Shown: positions 1 through 9,311 of the stretch, piece after piece
Numbering within the stretch: the stretch's first letter is position 1
Layout: each line of letters opens with the position of its first letter
Assembly (NCBI RefSeq): GCF_900069005.2
Contig: NZ_LN831279.1
Coordinates: forward strand, 2,326,930 to 2,390,929
Length of the DNA: 64,000 nucleotides
From: Paenibacillus sp. GM2
GTDB taxonomy: Bacteria > Bacillota > Bacilli > Paenibacillales > Paenibacillaceae
Direction: 5' to 3'
Notes under the pieces: model-generated
What the model was told of the DNA's origin: nothing
What the model saw: only the letters and a program-made list of their open reading frames with translations
Databases searched by the model: none
Translations under genes and position numbers: made by a program

Positions 1-327
1 AGAAGTGACTCGACATCGAATCTTGAATTCACCCGGTTCTTCCGGTGCTCACGTACCCACTTCGTACGCTCCGCTCCTCATAACCTAGCTTCATCCAACC
101 TTCTCGGTGCTGAAATTCAGTCGTTTTGAACATTTATTTAATCTGGTAGTTCAAAAAGTCCGATTTTGTCTCAAAGCGAATCAAGAAGTGGCTCGACATC
201 GAATTTTGAATTCACCCGGTTCTTCCGGTGCTCACGTACCCACTTCGTACGCTCCGCTCCTCATAACCTAGCTTCATCCAACCTTCTCGGTGCTGAAATT
301 CAGTCGTTTTGAACATTTATTTATCTA
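1..327. repeat. Two tandem copies of a GTTCAAAAAGTC-type inverted-repeat element
   Basis: A first copy is cut by the window edge (1 to about 135); a second, nearly identical copy runs from about 150 to 315. Both share an internal block with the words CTTCGTACGCTCCGCTCCTC and CCAACCTTCTCGGTGCTGAA. The second begins with GTTCAAAAAGTCCG, and both end in the degenerate inverse TCGTTTTGAAC. Each is followed by an AT-rich spacer (CATTTATTTA) and GGTA. Related copies lie at 50353, 54664, 56743 and 56937. No open frame of interest is present. The block sits directly downstream of the amidase gene that ends at 392. The relation between copies is seen in the sequence; mobility is inferred. Confidence 0.75.
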
Positions 328-330
328 GGT

Positions 331-368
331 AGTTCAAAAAGTCCGATCACGATCGAACTTTTTGAACT
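331..368. repeat. Compact hairpin made of two facing element termini
   Basis: AGTTCAAAAAGT (331-342) pairs with ACTTTTTGAACT (357-368). Inside, CGATC (344-348) pairs with GATCG (351-355), leaving a single C/A mismatch and a 2-nt loop. This looks like the two ends of the neighbouring repeat element joined without its interior. It lies 24 bp past the stop of the minus-strand amidase at 392, so it could also act as a 3' mRNA structure, although no T-tract follows on either strand. Confidence 0.7.
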
Positions 369-391
369 CAGACTATAAGTAATTCGTATGA

Positions 392-1822
392 TTACATGCC
401 GAAATACTCTTTAATTCCTTTTACAATCCCGTTAGCTACACTATCCTGAAATTGCTCCGTATACATCTTGGATTCATCACTGCTATTGCTAAGGAATCCA
501 CATTCCAGCAGTACGGCTGGCATCTTCGTTTCCCGGGTTACATGCAGACTTTGCGTTTTGACTTTACGATCTGCGAGCCCACTGGACTCCAAGAGATACT
601 TATGCATAATATTAGCAAGCTGTGCGCTATCTGAGCGTGTATAATACGTCTCTACGCCTGACGCTGTTGAAGGTCCTGAGTTGCCATGAATAGATATAAA
701 GATATCCGCATTCAGCTTATTAGCAAGATTGGAGCGATCACTCAAGGTCGGATATGTATCGCTATCCCGCGTCATAACCACTTCAATTTGCGATTCCTTC
801 TCAAGCAACGCCTGTACCTTCAGGGCAACAGCCAGGGTAAAGTCTTTCTCATTTTTCTTGGTTATACTGATTGCTCCCGGATCGCTTCCTCCGTGGCCAG
901 CATCAATGATAACTAGCTTCTTACCATTGTCACCGCCCCCCGGGGTAGTTCCCGGAGATGTAGAATCATCAGCATTAAGATCAATAATGACAAGTCCATC
1001 ATTGTTGTTCACAAGCTTATATTTCTTGGCACTGTCCATATCCATTACAACCCTTACGGTCGAAGGATTGTCGCTAAACAACGAATAGCGTATTCGTGAT
1101 ATCCCCGGATAATCGCTCACTTCCTGTGATCCGTTCTTGTTGCTGTCCAGGTTCTGCCCATTCGCAAAGCTGTCGCTGAAGCGAGCATTCGGAATATCGA
1201 TCACGATCCGATCCGGGCCATTCATCGTGAACACACTTGGCTTCACATTCTTGTCCACTGCAATCATAAGCTGATTGTTACTAAAGCTGATTCCATTGAT
1301 GTTGGCCAAATTCTCTACCTGCCCAGGATTGGACGGTTGATTGCCACTGCCGGCGTTTCCACCGCTTCCTGAGCCTGATCCGGAATTTGGAGATACAAGA
1401 TATGCGGTTTTCGTTTTATTATCCCAACTTACCTCTAGACCCATCTGCTCCCCTACAAAGCGAAGCGGAACGATCACCGTGTCACTCACTAGCTTCGGAG
1501 CCATCGGCAGGCTTACGCTATCACCATTGACGATAGCCGTGCTCTGATCCACGACCAGTTTCAATACAGTATCTAATTGCTGTATGGTTACCGTGCGCGT
1601 CTTTTTCTCCCAATTGACGTCAAAACCCAGTTCCTCCGAGACGACACGAATTGGAATCATTACATTGCCCTTTAGATTCTGAACCTGACCGTTCGCCGGC
1701 AAATTCAGCGTTTTTCCATCCAAGACGATGCTTGTACCACCCGAGGCGGCATGTCCAGTCTGTGGAAGGACTAACATAAACATTACAAAAAACATCAACA
1801 CACCGAAGCCAATTTTTTTCAT
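392..1822 (-). CDS. N-acetylmuramoyl-L-alanine amidase with copper-amine-oxidase-like N-domain and AMIN domain
   Basis: Secreted peptidoglycan hydrolase of the Amidase_3 family, cleaving the bond between muramic acid and L-alanine in the cell wall. 476 residues. Signal peptide about 1-26; two stalk repeats of the copper amine oxidase N-terminal type about 30-145; Gly/Ser linker 147-165; AMIN wall-targeting domain about 175-285; catalytic domain about 301-474. Zinc and catalytic residues are visible: H310 (IIDAGHGG), E325 (KNEKD), H379 (ISIHGNS) and E440 (AVLLECGF). The start is supported by a GGGGTGAAGG ribosome site. A possible promoter TTGCAA-16 nt-TATTAT lies at 1932-1959 (minus). The gene is a paralogue of the amidase at 2661-4142, from which it is separated by the GerMN gene and a terminator. 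Family assignment is firm; the individual role (vegetative or sporulation) is unknown. Confidence 0.93.
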   Translation of the reverse strand: MKKIGFGVLMFFVMFMLVLPQTGHAASGGTSIVLDGKTLNLPANGQVQNLKGNVMIPIRVVSEELGFDVNWEKKTRTVTIQQLDTVLKLVVDQSTAIVNGDSVSLPMAPKLVSDTVIVPLRFVGEQMGLEVSWDNKTKTAYLVSPNSGSGSGSGGNAGSGNQPSNPGQVENLANINGISFSNNQLMIAVDKNVKPSVFTMNGPDRIVIDIPNARFSDSFANGQNLDSNKNGSQEVSDYPGISRIRYSLFSDNPSTVRVVMDMDSAKKYKLVNNNDGLVIIDLNADDSTSPGTTPGGGDNGKKLVIIDAGHGGSDPGAISITKKNEKDFTLAVALKVQALLEKESQIEVVMTRDSDTYPTLSDRSNLANKLNADIFISIHGNSGPSTASGVETYYTRSDSAQLANIMHKYLLESSGLADRKVKTQSLHVTRETKMPAVLLECGFLSNSSDESKMYTEQFQDSVANGIVKGIKEYFGM

Positions 1823-1960
1823 CCTTCACCCCTACCATTCAAGTATTTTGACTTATGATGTCGGGCAACTGACAACAGCCCCGGCCACCATCAGACGAAA
1901 TATTAGACGTCCAAAACTCACAAAAGTTGCGATAATATGCCAATTTTCTTATTTTGCAAA

Positions 1961-1998
1961 ATACAAAAAAATAGTTTCCGAGATTCTCGGAAACTATT
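1961..1998 (-). terminator. Rho-independent terminator of the GerMN gene
   Basis: On the minus strand a 13-bp perfect stem (1970-1982 with 1986-1998, core ATAGTTTCCGAG, 3-nt loop) is followed by an uninterrupted run of T. It starts about 20 bp after the GerMN stop, so it separates the upstream amidase-gerM pair from the downstream amidase. Confidence 0.9.
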
Positions 1999-2018
1999 GC
2001 TATCAGAATTTGGGACGA

Positions 2019-2609
2019 TCATCTAATAATTGGATGGTCTAAGTCAACATGCCCCATCAGCGACTCAAGCTGCTCTCCATCCACCGTCACTTCGATGCTC
2101 TCCACCTCATCGAATTGGAACATCGTCTTCTTCAAAGCTTCGATCGCAAGCGATTCTCCACCAGCACCAAGCCTCGCCTCAGGCGGAAGTGTAATATCAA
2201 TCACGAGCTGCCCTTTTGAGAAATCTAACGCATTCAGTTCAACCTTATCCCACAGCGATATCAATCCCTCATCGGCCATCTGCAGAGCTTTAAAGGCTGT
2301 CTCATACTTATCATTTGCATCAGTATATGTGATTTCACGCTTAATCGGCTTCAAATCCATAATATCCTCATCGGTAAAATACACCGTTATATCAGCCTGC
2401 AATTGCTCCGGGGTGCCCGGATCGGTAATCCCGCTCTGGCCGTTCTGCCCGGCATCGTCCCCACCGCCATTTGAATCCGGAGTCGCAGCTACCGGGTCCT
2501 GGATTGATGAGGTTTCATTTCCTTGCGGCGAAGTCCCCGGTTTCTGTCCACAACCAACAGCCGCGATAATTAATATTGCCAGCAATCCTGAAAGCCATAA
2601 TTTCTTCAT
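2019..2609 (-). CDS. GerMN-domain lipoprotein
   Basis: 196 residues. An N-terminal lipoprotein signal ends in the lipobox AVGC (Cys about 20), followed by a low-complexity Gly/Asp/Pro/Asn linker to about residue 70 and then one GerMN domain (about 72-196) with the typical V-Y-F segment (ITVYFTDEDIMDLKPI). GerMN domains occur in GerM, which in B. subtilis works at the mother cell-forespore interface during engulfment and germination, and in other envelope proteins fused or linked to amidases. Here the gene sits between two amidase genes on the same strand, 52 bp after the first, which suggests a joint role in wall remodelling. Ribosome site AAAGGGGGAATGTAGG before ATG. B. subtilis GerM has two GerMN domains; this protein has one, so it is not a simple orthologue. 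Confidence 0.88.
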   Translation of the reverse strand: MKKLWLSGLLAILIIAAVGCGQKPGTSPQGNETSSIQDPVAATPDSNGGGDDAGQNGQSGITDPGTPEQLQADITVYFTDEDIMDLKPIKREITYTDANDKYETAFKALQMADEGLISLWDKVELNALDFSKGQLVIDITLPPEARLGAGGESLAIEALKKTMFQFDEVESIEVTVDGEQLESLMGHVDLDHPIIR

Positions 2610-2660
2610 CCTACATTCCCCCTTTGGGACTTACGCATTTTCAAATATCTAAGTGAATAA

Positions 2661-4142
2661 TTACAGTCCTAAATATTCCTTAATACCTGCAACGATTCCC
2701 TCGGCAACATTTTGCTGGAAATCCTCAGTATACATCAGAGCTTCATCCTTATCATGACTCAAATACCCCACCTCAAGCAACACCGCAGGCATCTTTGTCT
2801 CTCTCGTAACATGAAGACTGCTGTAGCGCACCTTACGATCAGCAAGCCCTGTCGCCGCTACCAAATGCTTATGCATAACATTTGCTAAAGGGATACTCTC
2901 TTCTCTAGTATAGTACGTCTCGGAGCCGCTAGGGTTAGCGGGCGGATCAATGCTGTTCCCATGAATTGATATAAATATATCCGCATTCAGGTCATTCGCT
3001 AGCTTGGCTCTGTCCTGCAGGCTTACTGTGATATCAGTTGTTCTCGTTAGAACGAAATCGATATCCGGCTCTTGTTCCAGCAGAGCTTGTACTTTTAACC
3101 CGACCGCCAAGGTGAAATCCTTCTCCTGCTTCTTGCTCTTGCTTATAGCCCCTGGTTGAGTCCCGCCATGGCCAGGATCAATAACAACGATTCTCTTTCC
3201 GCTGCCACCAACAGGGGGCGGTGTAACTCCCGTAGATTCCGTCAAATCTATCGTGATCAGCCCAAGTCCATCTCTAGTAACCGAAAATGGGCTTGGTGCC
3301 TTGAGATCAAGCACGATGCGAACCGTATCGGGATTACGGGTAAATAGAGCATAGCGAATCTGAGATACGCTAGGATGATCCGTAACAGCAAATTCCCCGC
3401 GCATGGTATCATCCAGCGGCAAGGCACTTGCGAACTGTTCGGAGAAAGAGGTCTGCGGCAGATCGATGACGATCCGATCAGGCCCGTCCATTTTGAACAC
3501 ACTTGGCTCAATATCGCTAGAAGCCGAAAGTTGCAGACGATTATCGCTGAAGCTGATCCCATTCAGCATCGCATGGGGAGCTGAAGGGACAGCGCTTCCT
3601 CCATTGTTTGAATTACCTTGCTGCGGAACATTCTCCGGAGTCCCGCCCGCCTCATTAGGATTCGAAGCGGATTTGCCTCCTCCGACGCCCGAACCCGATC
3701 CGCCGTCAGGACTATGTAAATGAGCCGATTTCGTCTTATTATCCCAGCTTACCTGAAGCCCCATCTCTTCGCCTACGAAGCGAAGCGGGATGAGGGTAGT
3801 ATTATTCTGCAGAAACGGTGCCGCCTTTAGAGGGATCTCCCGATCCCCGGATTGTGCCAGCTTCTCGCCAATTACGAATTTAAGAGTAATGTCAGCCTGA
3901 GAGACCATAACGCTTCCTGTCTCCTTCTCCCACGCAACATCGTATCCAAGTCCCTCCAACACAACGCGCAATGGTACCATCACATTCCCATCAACGATGC
4001 CGGCCTGCGCCTTCTCAGGCTGCGCCAACTCGTGACCGTCAAGGTAAATATGGGTGCTGACCGGGGATGCCGCCTGGCTGATTCCCGGAATAGCGAACAA
4101 ACAGAGCATGAACAGTACTATGAACCTCAATTTCTTCATCAT
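2661..4142 (-). CDS. N-acetylmuramoyl-L-alanine amidase, second paralogue
   Basis: Paralogue of the amidase at 392-1822 with the same order: signal peptide (MMKKLRFIVLFMLCLF..., about 1-25), copper-amine-oxidase-like stalk, Gly/Ser/Asn linker, AMIN domain and Amidase_3 catalytic domain. Catalytic motifs are intact: VIDPGHGG (His), KKQEKDFTLA (Glu), ISIHGNS (His) and AVLLEVGYLS (Glu). The frame is open 41 codons further upstream, but that stretch is unlike a signal sequence and has no ribosome site; I chose the ATG at 4142 after GGTAGGGATAAG (the next codon, 4139, is also ATG). Probably the first gene of a unit with gerMN. Two such paralogues side by side suggest duplication followed by divergence in the linker. 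Confidence 0.92.
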   Translation of the reverse strand: MMKKLRFIVLFMLCLFAIPGISQAASPVSTHIYLDGHELAQPEKAQAGIVDGNVMVPLRVVLEGLGYDVAWEKETGSVMVSQADITLKFVIGEKLAQSGDREIPLKAAPFLQNNTTLIPLRFVGEEMGLQVSWDNKTKSAHLHSPDGGSGSGVGGGKSASNPNEAGGTPENVPQQGNSNNGGSAVPSAPHAMLNGISFSDNRLQLSASSDIEPSVFKMDGPDRIVIDLPQTSFSEQFASALPLDDTMRGEFAVTDHPSVSQIRYALFTRNPDTVRIVLDLKAPSPFSVTRDGLGLITIDLTESTGVTPPPVGGSGKRIVVIDPGHGGTQPGAISKSKKQEKDFTLAVGLKVQALLEQEPDIDFVLTRTTDITVSLQDRAKLANDLNADIFISIHGNSIDPPANPSGSETYYTREESIPLANVMHKHLVAATGLADRKVRYSSLHVTRETKMPAVLLEVGYLSHDKDEALMYTEDFQQNVAEGIVAGIKEYLGL

Positions 4143-4501
4143 CTTATCCCTACCATTCTCGTAATTTACCGCGAGGTCGCAGCAAGTGCGAGCAGCACCA
4201 ACAACTTCTGCAGCAAGATTCTGACAAAGCAAATTTCCGGCATCCGACATTCCATCACACGACATCCATCCGACCTACGACAAATTCCTGACAACCGTCC
4301 GACAAACCAATAATCAATAACCGCACAGTTTGCTAATAACTTCCATGATATCAGATAATAGCGTTTTCTGATAGACTCCTATTTCATAGAATGACAAATG
4401 CATACAAAATTCATAACGAACTTCTCATGAAGAAAGTTTCATGTTGAAGGGTATTCTTACCCAATCCACTTGTCGTTAAATTCGGGGCATTCTATTAACA
4501 T
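4143..4501. other. Intergenic region upstream of the amidase gene
   Basis: About 360 bp between the start of the amidase (minus strand) and the leuD terminator. It should hold the promoter for the amidase-gerMN unit. AT-rich with short palindromic stretches, but I cannot assign a clear promoter or operator. No credible gene. Confidence 0.5.
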
Positions 4502-4555
4502 AAAAAAGCCGACTCCCTTCTTCTCCGGAATGGAGGGAAGGGGAATCGGCTATCG
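4502..4555 (-). terminator. Terminator of leuCD
   Basis: Minus strand: AGCCGATTCCCC and GGGAGTCGGCT bracket an imperfect stem of about 20 bp (around 4509-4552) followed by TTTTTT at 4503-4508. It lies just after the leuD stop. Confidence 0.85.
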
Positions 4556-4569
4556 CTGGAATGATCAGC

Positions 4570-5160
4570 TTAAGCGAATTTGCGCTGCTCGTAGGCCGTG
4601 ATCAGTTCTTCATGCTGCAGTGTCAGACCGATATCGTCCAGCCCTTGCAACAGAAATTGTCTACGGTGCTCGTCAAGATCAAAGGAGAGGCTTAACCCGA
4701 ACTCATCAGTAATCGTCTTGCTCTCCAGATCGACGCTCAGCTTGTAGCCTTCATGCTGTGCTGTGCGCTGGAACAGTTCCTCCACTTGCTCCTCCGACAA
4801 TTTAATCGGCAGAATACCGTTCTTGAAGCAGTTATTATAGAAAATATCCGCAAAAGAAGGTGCAATTACACAACGGAACCCATAGTCAAGGATCGACCAT
4901 GGCGCATGCTCCCGGGAGGAACCGCAGCCAAAATTGGCACGGGAGATCAGAACCGATGCGCCGCTATAACGCGGCTTATTGAGTTCGAACTCCGGGTTCA
5001 CATTGCCTTCTGTGTCGAAGCGCCATTCATAGAACAGAAATTGTCCGAATCCAGTACGCTCAATACGCTTCAAAAATTGCTTTGGGATTATCGCATCCGT
5101 ATCCACATTCACCCGGTCTACCGGACCAACGATACCCGTTACTTTATTAAATGCATCCAT
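4570..5160 (-). CDS. leuD: 3-isopropylmalate dehydratase small subunit
   Basis: Swivel domain subunit of isopropylmalate isomerase (with LeuC), converting 2-isopropylmalate to 3-isopropylmalate in leucine biosynthesis. 196 residues, normal length. Recognised from [21 protein letters not shown] near the N-terminus, the [17 protein letters not shown] substrate-binding loop (about 70-87) and [17 protein letters not shown]. It follows leuC with a 73-bp gap that contains a fragment resembling the GTTCAAAAA repeat ends (5188-5226). No leuA or leuB is in the window, so the other leucine genes are elsewhere or beyond it. Confidence 0.97.
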   Translation of the reverse strand: MDAFNKVTGIVGPVDRVNVDTDAIIPKQFLKRIERTGFGQFLFYEWRFDTEGNVNPEFELNKPRYSGASVLISRANFGCGSSREHAPWSILDYGFRCVIAPSFADIFYNNCFKNGILPIKLSEEQVEELFQRTAQHEGYKLSVDLESKTITDEFGLSLSFDLDEHRRQFLLQGLDDIGLTLQHEELITAYEQRKFA

Positions 5161-5186
5161 GATAATGCTCCCCTCTTACTTATAGT

Positions 5187-5226
5187 ACATGTTCAAAAAA
5201 TTCGATTTCCGCACCGAGTTTGAACA
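5187..5226. repeat. Possible remnant of the GTTCAAAAA inverted-repeat family between leuC and leuD
   Basis: TGTTCAAAAAATTCGATTTC and, 10 bp on, GAGTTTGAACA form an imperfect inverted repeat that resembles the termini of the elements at 331, 54664 and 56743. It is short and degenerate, so kinship is uncertain. It sits between two co-transcribed genes and could form a small hairpin in the leuCD message. Confidence 0.35.
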
Positions 5227-5233
5227 AACTATT

Positions 5234-6661
<1,428 letters not shown>

Positions 6662-6799
6662 TAAAATTCACCCCACACAAGGATTCGAACATTGAACAAG
6701 TCAGCTACGGCACTTCTGCCACTAGCCAGCGACTTGTATATTGAAATCAATATATCACTTAATTCTTCATTGTTCCAAGATATTATAACTATAATGATG

Positions 6800-6814
6800 A
6801 TAGGTTTAACCTAT
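6800..6814. promoter_or_regulatory. 15-bp palindrome upstream of leuC
   Basis: ATAGGTTTAACCTAT is a perfect 7+1+7 palindrome, 139 bp upstream of the leuC start, in an AT-rich stretch with TATAAT-like words on the minus strand (TTATAATATC, 6777-6786). It could be an operator for leuCD. I do not recognise the binding protein. Confidence 0.35.
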
Positions 6815-6898
6815 AAGCAAGGACTGGATAAAGCAGGTTAATCTGCACTTGAGCAGTGGTTGAGAGGAAGGTTCTTAGGCGTAAGGGAGTTACCAATT

Positions 6899-7575
6899 GC
6901 TAATGACTTCTAAATGAAACTGAGGATCGTCTTGGAACGGATAGGAGCAGGTTGCTAAGGAATTAGGAATCGTCACTTGTGCAGATATGGGCTGTCCTGA
7001 CTTCGAACAAAACTCAGGATTCCTATTAGTGCGGATAAGATCCATCCTGATTGCTAATCAAACTGGTTATCGCTATTGATGATAAGTGCCCATCCTGGTT
7101 GCTAATGAAATTGAGGAACGCTATATTAGTGCTAATAAGTACTATCCTATTGCTAACGAAACTGGGGATCGTTATTAGTGCCGATAGAGTCTGGCCTATT
7201 GCTAACGAAACTAGGAATCGCCACTAGTTCTATATGGGCTATCCTGACTTAGAACCAAACTCAGAATTCCTATTAGTGCTGTTAAGAGCCATCCTGATTG
7301 CTAATCAAACTGGTTATCGCCATTGGTGCTTTTAAGAACAACAAAACTAGGGATCGATATTGGTGCTTTTAAGAGACATCCTGACTTCTAACGAAACTAG
7401 GGATCGCTATTAGTGCTAATAAGGGCCCTCCTGATTTCTAACGAAACTGGGGATCGTTATTTCACCAAATTAATGGCTTTCAGACTGAATTTAGCCCAAT
7501 TAACGTTATGGTGTTTCGTTAAAAATAAATTATCGTGGTTTATGGCGAAATAGCGATATGGTGTTTCGTTACAAT
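6899..7575. repeat. Degenerate tandem array of ~50-bp units with a higher-order duplication
   Basis: About eleven units in a row, each built like CTAACGAAACTGGGGATCG, then YTATTAGTGCTAATAAG, then a CCATCCTGATTG-like segment; unit starts fall near 6954, 7004, 7054, 7102, 7154 and 7202. The block 6954-7077 is repeated with few changes at 7202-7325 (offset 248 bp, five units), showing segmental duplication inside the array. The last part carries inverted units: GGTGTTTCGTTA at 7510 and 7560. TAA codons recur in the units, so this is not coding. It fills most of the gap between leuC and lepB. The core matches the element at 14551-14737. Confidence 0.8.
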
Positions 7576-7594
7576 CATAAGCGCATAGGCACCT

Positions 7595-7630
7595 GGAAAA
7601 TCAAAACAGGCACCCCAACGGATGCCTGAT
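7595..7630 (-). terminator. Terminator of lepB
   Basis: Minus strand stem CAGGCATCC / GGGGTGCCTG with a short loop, followed by TTTTGATTTT. It lies 15-20 bp after the lepB stop. Confidence 0.8.
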
Positions 7631-7644
7631 AAAAGTTTCAAAGT

Positions 7645-8199
7645 CTACTTAAAATCAATTCCCATCACATGATCCAGCGGTACGGGGCCGATGCTGCGGC
7701 TGTCATTGCTATGATTGCGGTTATCGCCCATCACAAAAACATCACCTTGCGGGACGTCCCAGGATTGAGCCGGACCCAGGTTCATTTGTTCTTTAATGTA
7801 AGGCTCGCTGAGCTGAACCCCGTTGCGATACACATAGCCGTCCTTAACCTCGATCGTATCCCCCGGCAGTCCGATAACTCTCTTGACATAAAAAATTTCA
7901 TTATCCGCTTGGCCGGAAAATAGATTAATGATCGGATGCTCTAATAAATCGTCCATAAAAGTACGGCTCCGGTCCACGCGACTGTCTACAATAACGATAT
8001 CTCCATACTTAGGCAGCTTATCTAGCGTATGCTTGATCTTCCAGGCATAGATCCGTTGACTGTCCTTCAGCGTAGGCTCCATGGAATGTCCATCCACTTT
8101 ATAGGGTTGAATCACGAAAATTCCAATTAATATGCTAAGCACAAATCCAATGATGATTGAAATGCCCCAGCCTCGAACCTCTTTCCATACTTTTTGCAC
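7645..8199 (-). CDS. lepB: Signal peptidase I
   Basis: Membrane-anchored serine peptidase that removes signal peptides from exported preproteins. 184 residues, single N-terminal membrane helix (about 12-31), as in Gram-positive SipS-type enzymes. Catalytic Ser39 is in GHSMEPTL, the general-base Lys106 in FYVKRVIGLPGD; the C-terminal box GDNRNHSNDSRSIGPV is present. The start is GTG at 8199 behind GGGAGGTATTTT. A promoter TTGTTA-18 nt-TATAAT fits at 8232-8261 (minus). Monocistronic: terminator downstream, divergent LysR gene upstream. Genomes of this group usually have several paralogues, so I give the general symbol only. Confidence 0.95.
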   Translation of the reverse strand: MQKVWKEVRGWGISIIIGFVLSILIGIFVIQPYKVDGHSMEPTLKDSQRIYAWKIKHTLDKLPKYGDIVIVDSRVDRSRTFMDDLLEHPIINLFSGQADNEIFYVKRVIGLPGDTIEVKDGYVYRNGVQLSEPYIKEQMNLGPAQSWDVPQGDVFVMGDNRNHSNDSRSIGPVPLDHVMGIDFK

Positions 8200-8231
8200 A
8201 CAAAATACCTCCCATGAGTTCTACTATCCCT

Positions 8232-8261
8232 ATTATACATAGAATGAATCGCCTATAACAA
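8232..8261 (-). promoter_or_regulatory. Probable sigma-A promoter of lepB
   Basis: -10 TATAAT (8232-8237 on the complement) and -35 TTGTTA (8256-8261), 18-nt spacer, about 33 bp upstream of the GTG start. Confidence 0.5.
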
Positions 8262-8299
8262 ACATGATCGACATTTATTACCGGAACAGGATATTCTAT

Positions 8300-8329
8300 C
8301 TGACTAATCAAGCCTATATATCATATAAT
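8300..8329 (+). promoter_or_regulatory. Probable promoter of the LysR-type regulator
   Basis: -35 CTGACT (8300-8305), 18-nt spacer, perfect -10 TATAAT (8324-8329), 71 bp upstream of the start codon. Confidence 0.45.
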
Positions 8330-8399
8330 AGTTATAGGTAAAACAAATAAGACAGCAAATCCGCACAACGCTAAATCTATAAATCAGGAGAGATATCGG

Positions 8400-9311
8400 A
8401 TGGAACTAAGACAATTGCAATATACCCTACAAATTGCTGAGGAGAAAAATTTCTCGCGGGCGGCCGACAAGCTGCATATCGCCCAGCCTTCGCTAAGCCA
8501 GCAGTTATCGAAACTGGAGCAGGAGCTCGGTGTCAAATTGTTTCAGCGCAATACTAGTACGGTGGAGTTGACCTATGCTGGAGAAAGCTTCATTGAGCAT
8601 GCCCGAAAGATAATGGATGCCGTGAAGGAGCTGCGCCAGGAAATGGACGATATCTCCCAGCTTCGCGCCGGCCGCGTTGTCATCGGCAGTATGCCGATTA
8701 CCGGCTCGCATCTGCTTCCGTATGTACTGCCCGCGTTCAAGGCCGCTTATCCGGATATTGACATCGTACTGCGAGAAGACACTTCGCTCCATTTAGAGAA
8801 GCTGACGGCTGGCGGCGGTACGGATCTGAGCCTGCTCTCTCTGCCGCTGCAGGAGCCGACGCTAACCTATGAGCCGATTGGCGAGGAGCCAGTCGAACTG
8901 GCGGTCCCCCCCCAGCATCCGCTGGCAAGCAGGGCCGGAGAACGCGATGGAATCCCATTGACGGAGTTGAAGGATGAGCCTTTCATCGTCCTGAAGAAAG
9001 GACAAGGCTTCCGAAAAATGACGATAGATCTGTGCCGTCAAGCCGGCTTTGAACCCAACGTCGTATTTGAGAGCAATAATATAGAGACCATCCAGTCTTT
9101 AGTGGCTGCCGGGATGGGAATTACACTCGTCCCCCACTTCATAGCGAGAGCCCGGCGCAGTGAGCTGATTCCTGTATATCTACCGTTGGCCGCCCCGCAA
9201 CCTAGCCGGACACTCGTGATCGCCTATCGTAAAGGACGCTATTTATCAAAAGCCGCGGAGGCCTTCATCGAGACATTTAAGCAAACGCTAGCAGAACGCT
9301 ACAATTCATAA
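8400..9311 (+). CDS. LysR-family transcriptional regulator
   Basis: 303 residues. N-terminal winged helix (about 1-60) with the typical LysR sequence LQYTLQIAEEKNFSRAADKL and QPSLSQQLSKLEQELGVKLF; linker helix to about 85; periplasmic-binding-protein-like effector domain (about 90-298) starting GRVVIGSMPITGSHLLPYVL. Ribosome site GGAGAGATATCGG. Divergent from lepB, convergent with the amidohydrolase at 9299-10105: the two 3' ends overlap by 13 bp. The effector and target genes cannot be told from the sequence; B. subtilis CcpE, YwbI and GltC are members of the same large family. Confidence 0.93.
   Translation: MELRQLQYTLQIAEEKNFSRAADKLHIAQPSLSQQLSKLEQELGVKLFQRNTSTVELTYAGESFIEHARKIMDAVKELRQEMDDISQLRAGRVVIGSMPITGSHLLPYVLPAFKAAYPDIDIVLREDTSLHLEKLTAGGGTDLSLLSLPLQEPTLTYEPIGEEPVELAVPPQHPLASRAGERDGIPLTELKDEPFIVLKKGQGFRKMTIDLCRQAGFEPNVVFESNNIETIQSLVAAGMGITLVPHFIARARRSELIPVYLPLAAPQPSRTLVIAYRKGRYLSKAAEAFIETFKQTLAERYNS

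Noticed and set aside
6662-6898. T-box or other riboswitch in front of leuC
   Set aside because: The conserved T-box core (GGTGGNACCGCG) is absent and no leader terminator is visible.
6899-7575. Tandem array as a CRISPR locus
   Set aside because: The units diverge from each other, there are no constant repeats with unique spacers of even length, and no cas genes are in the window.
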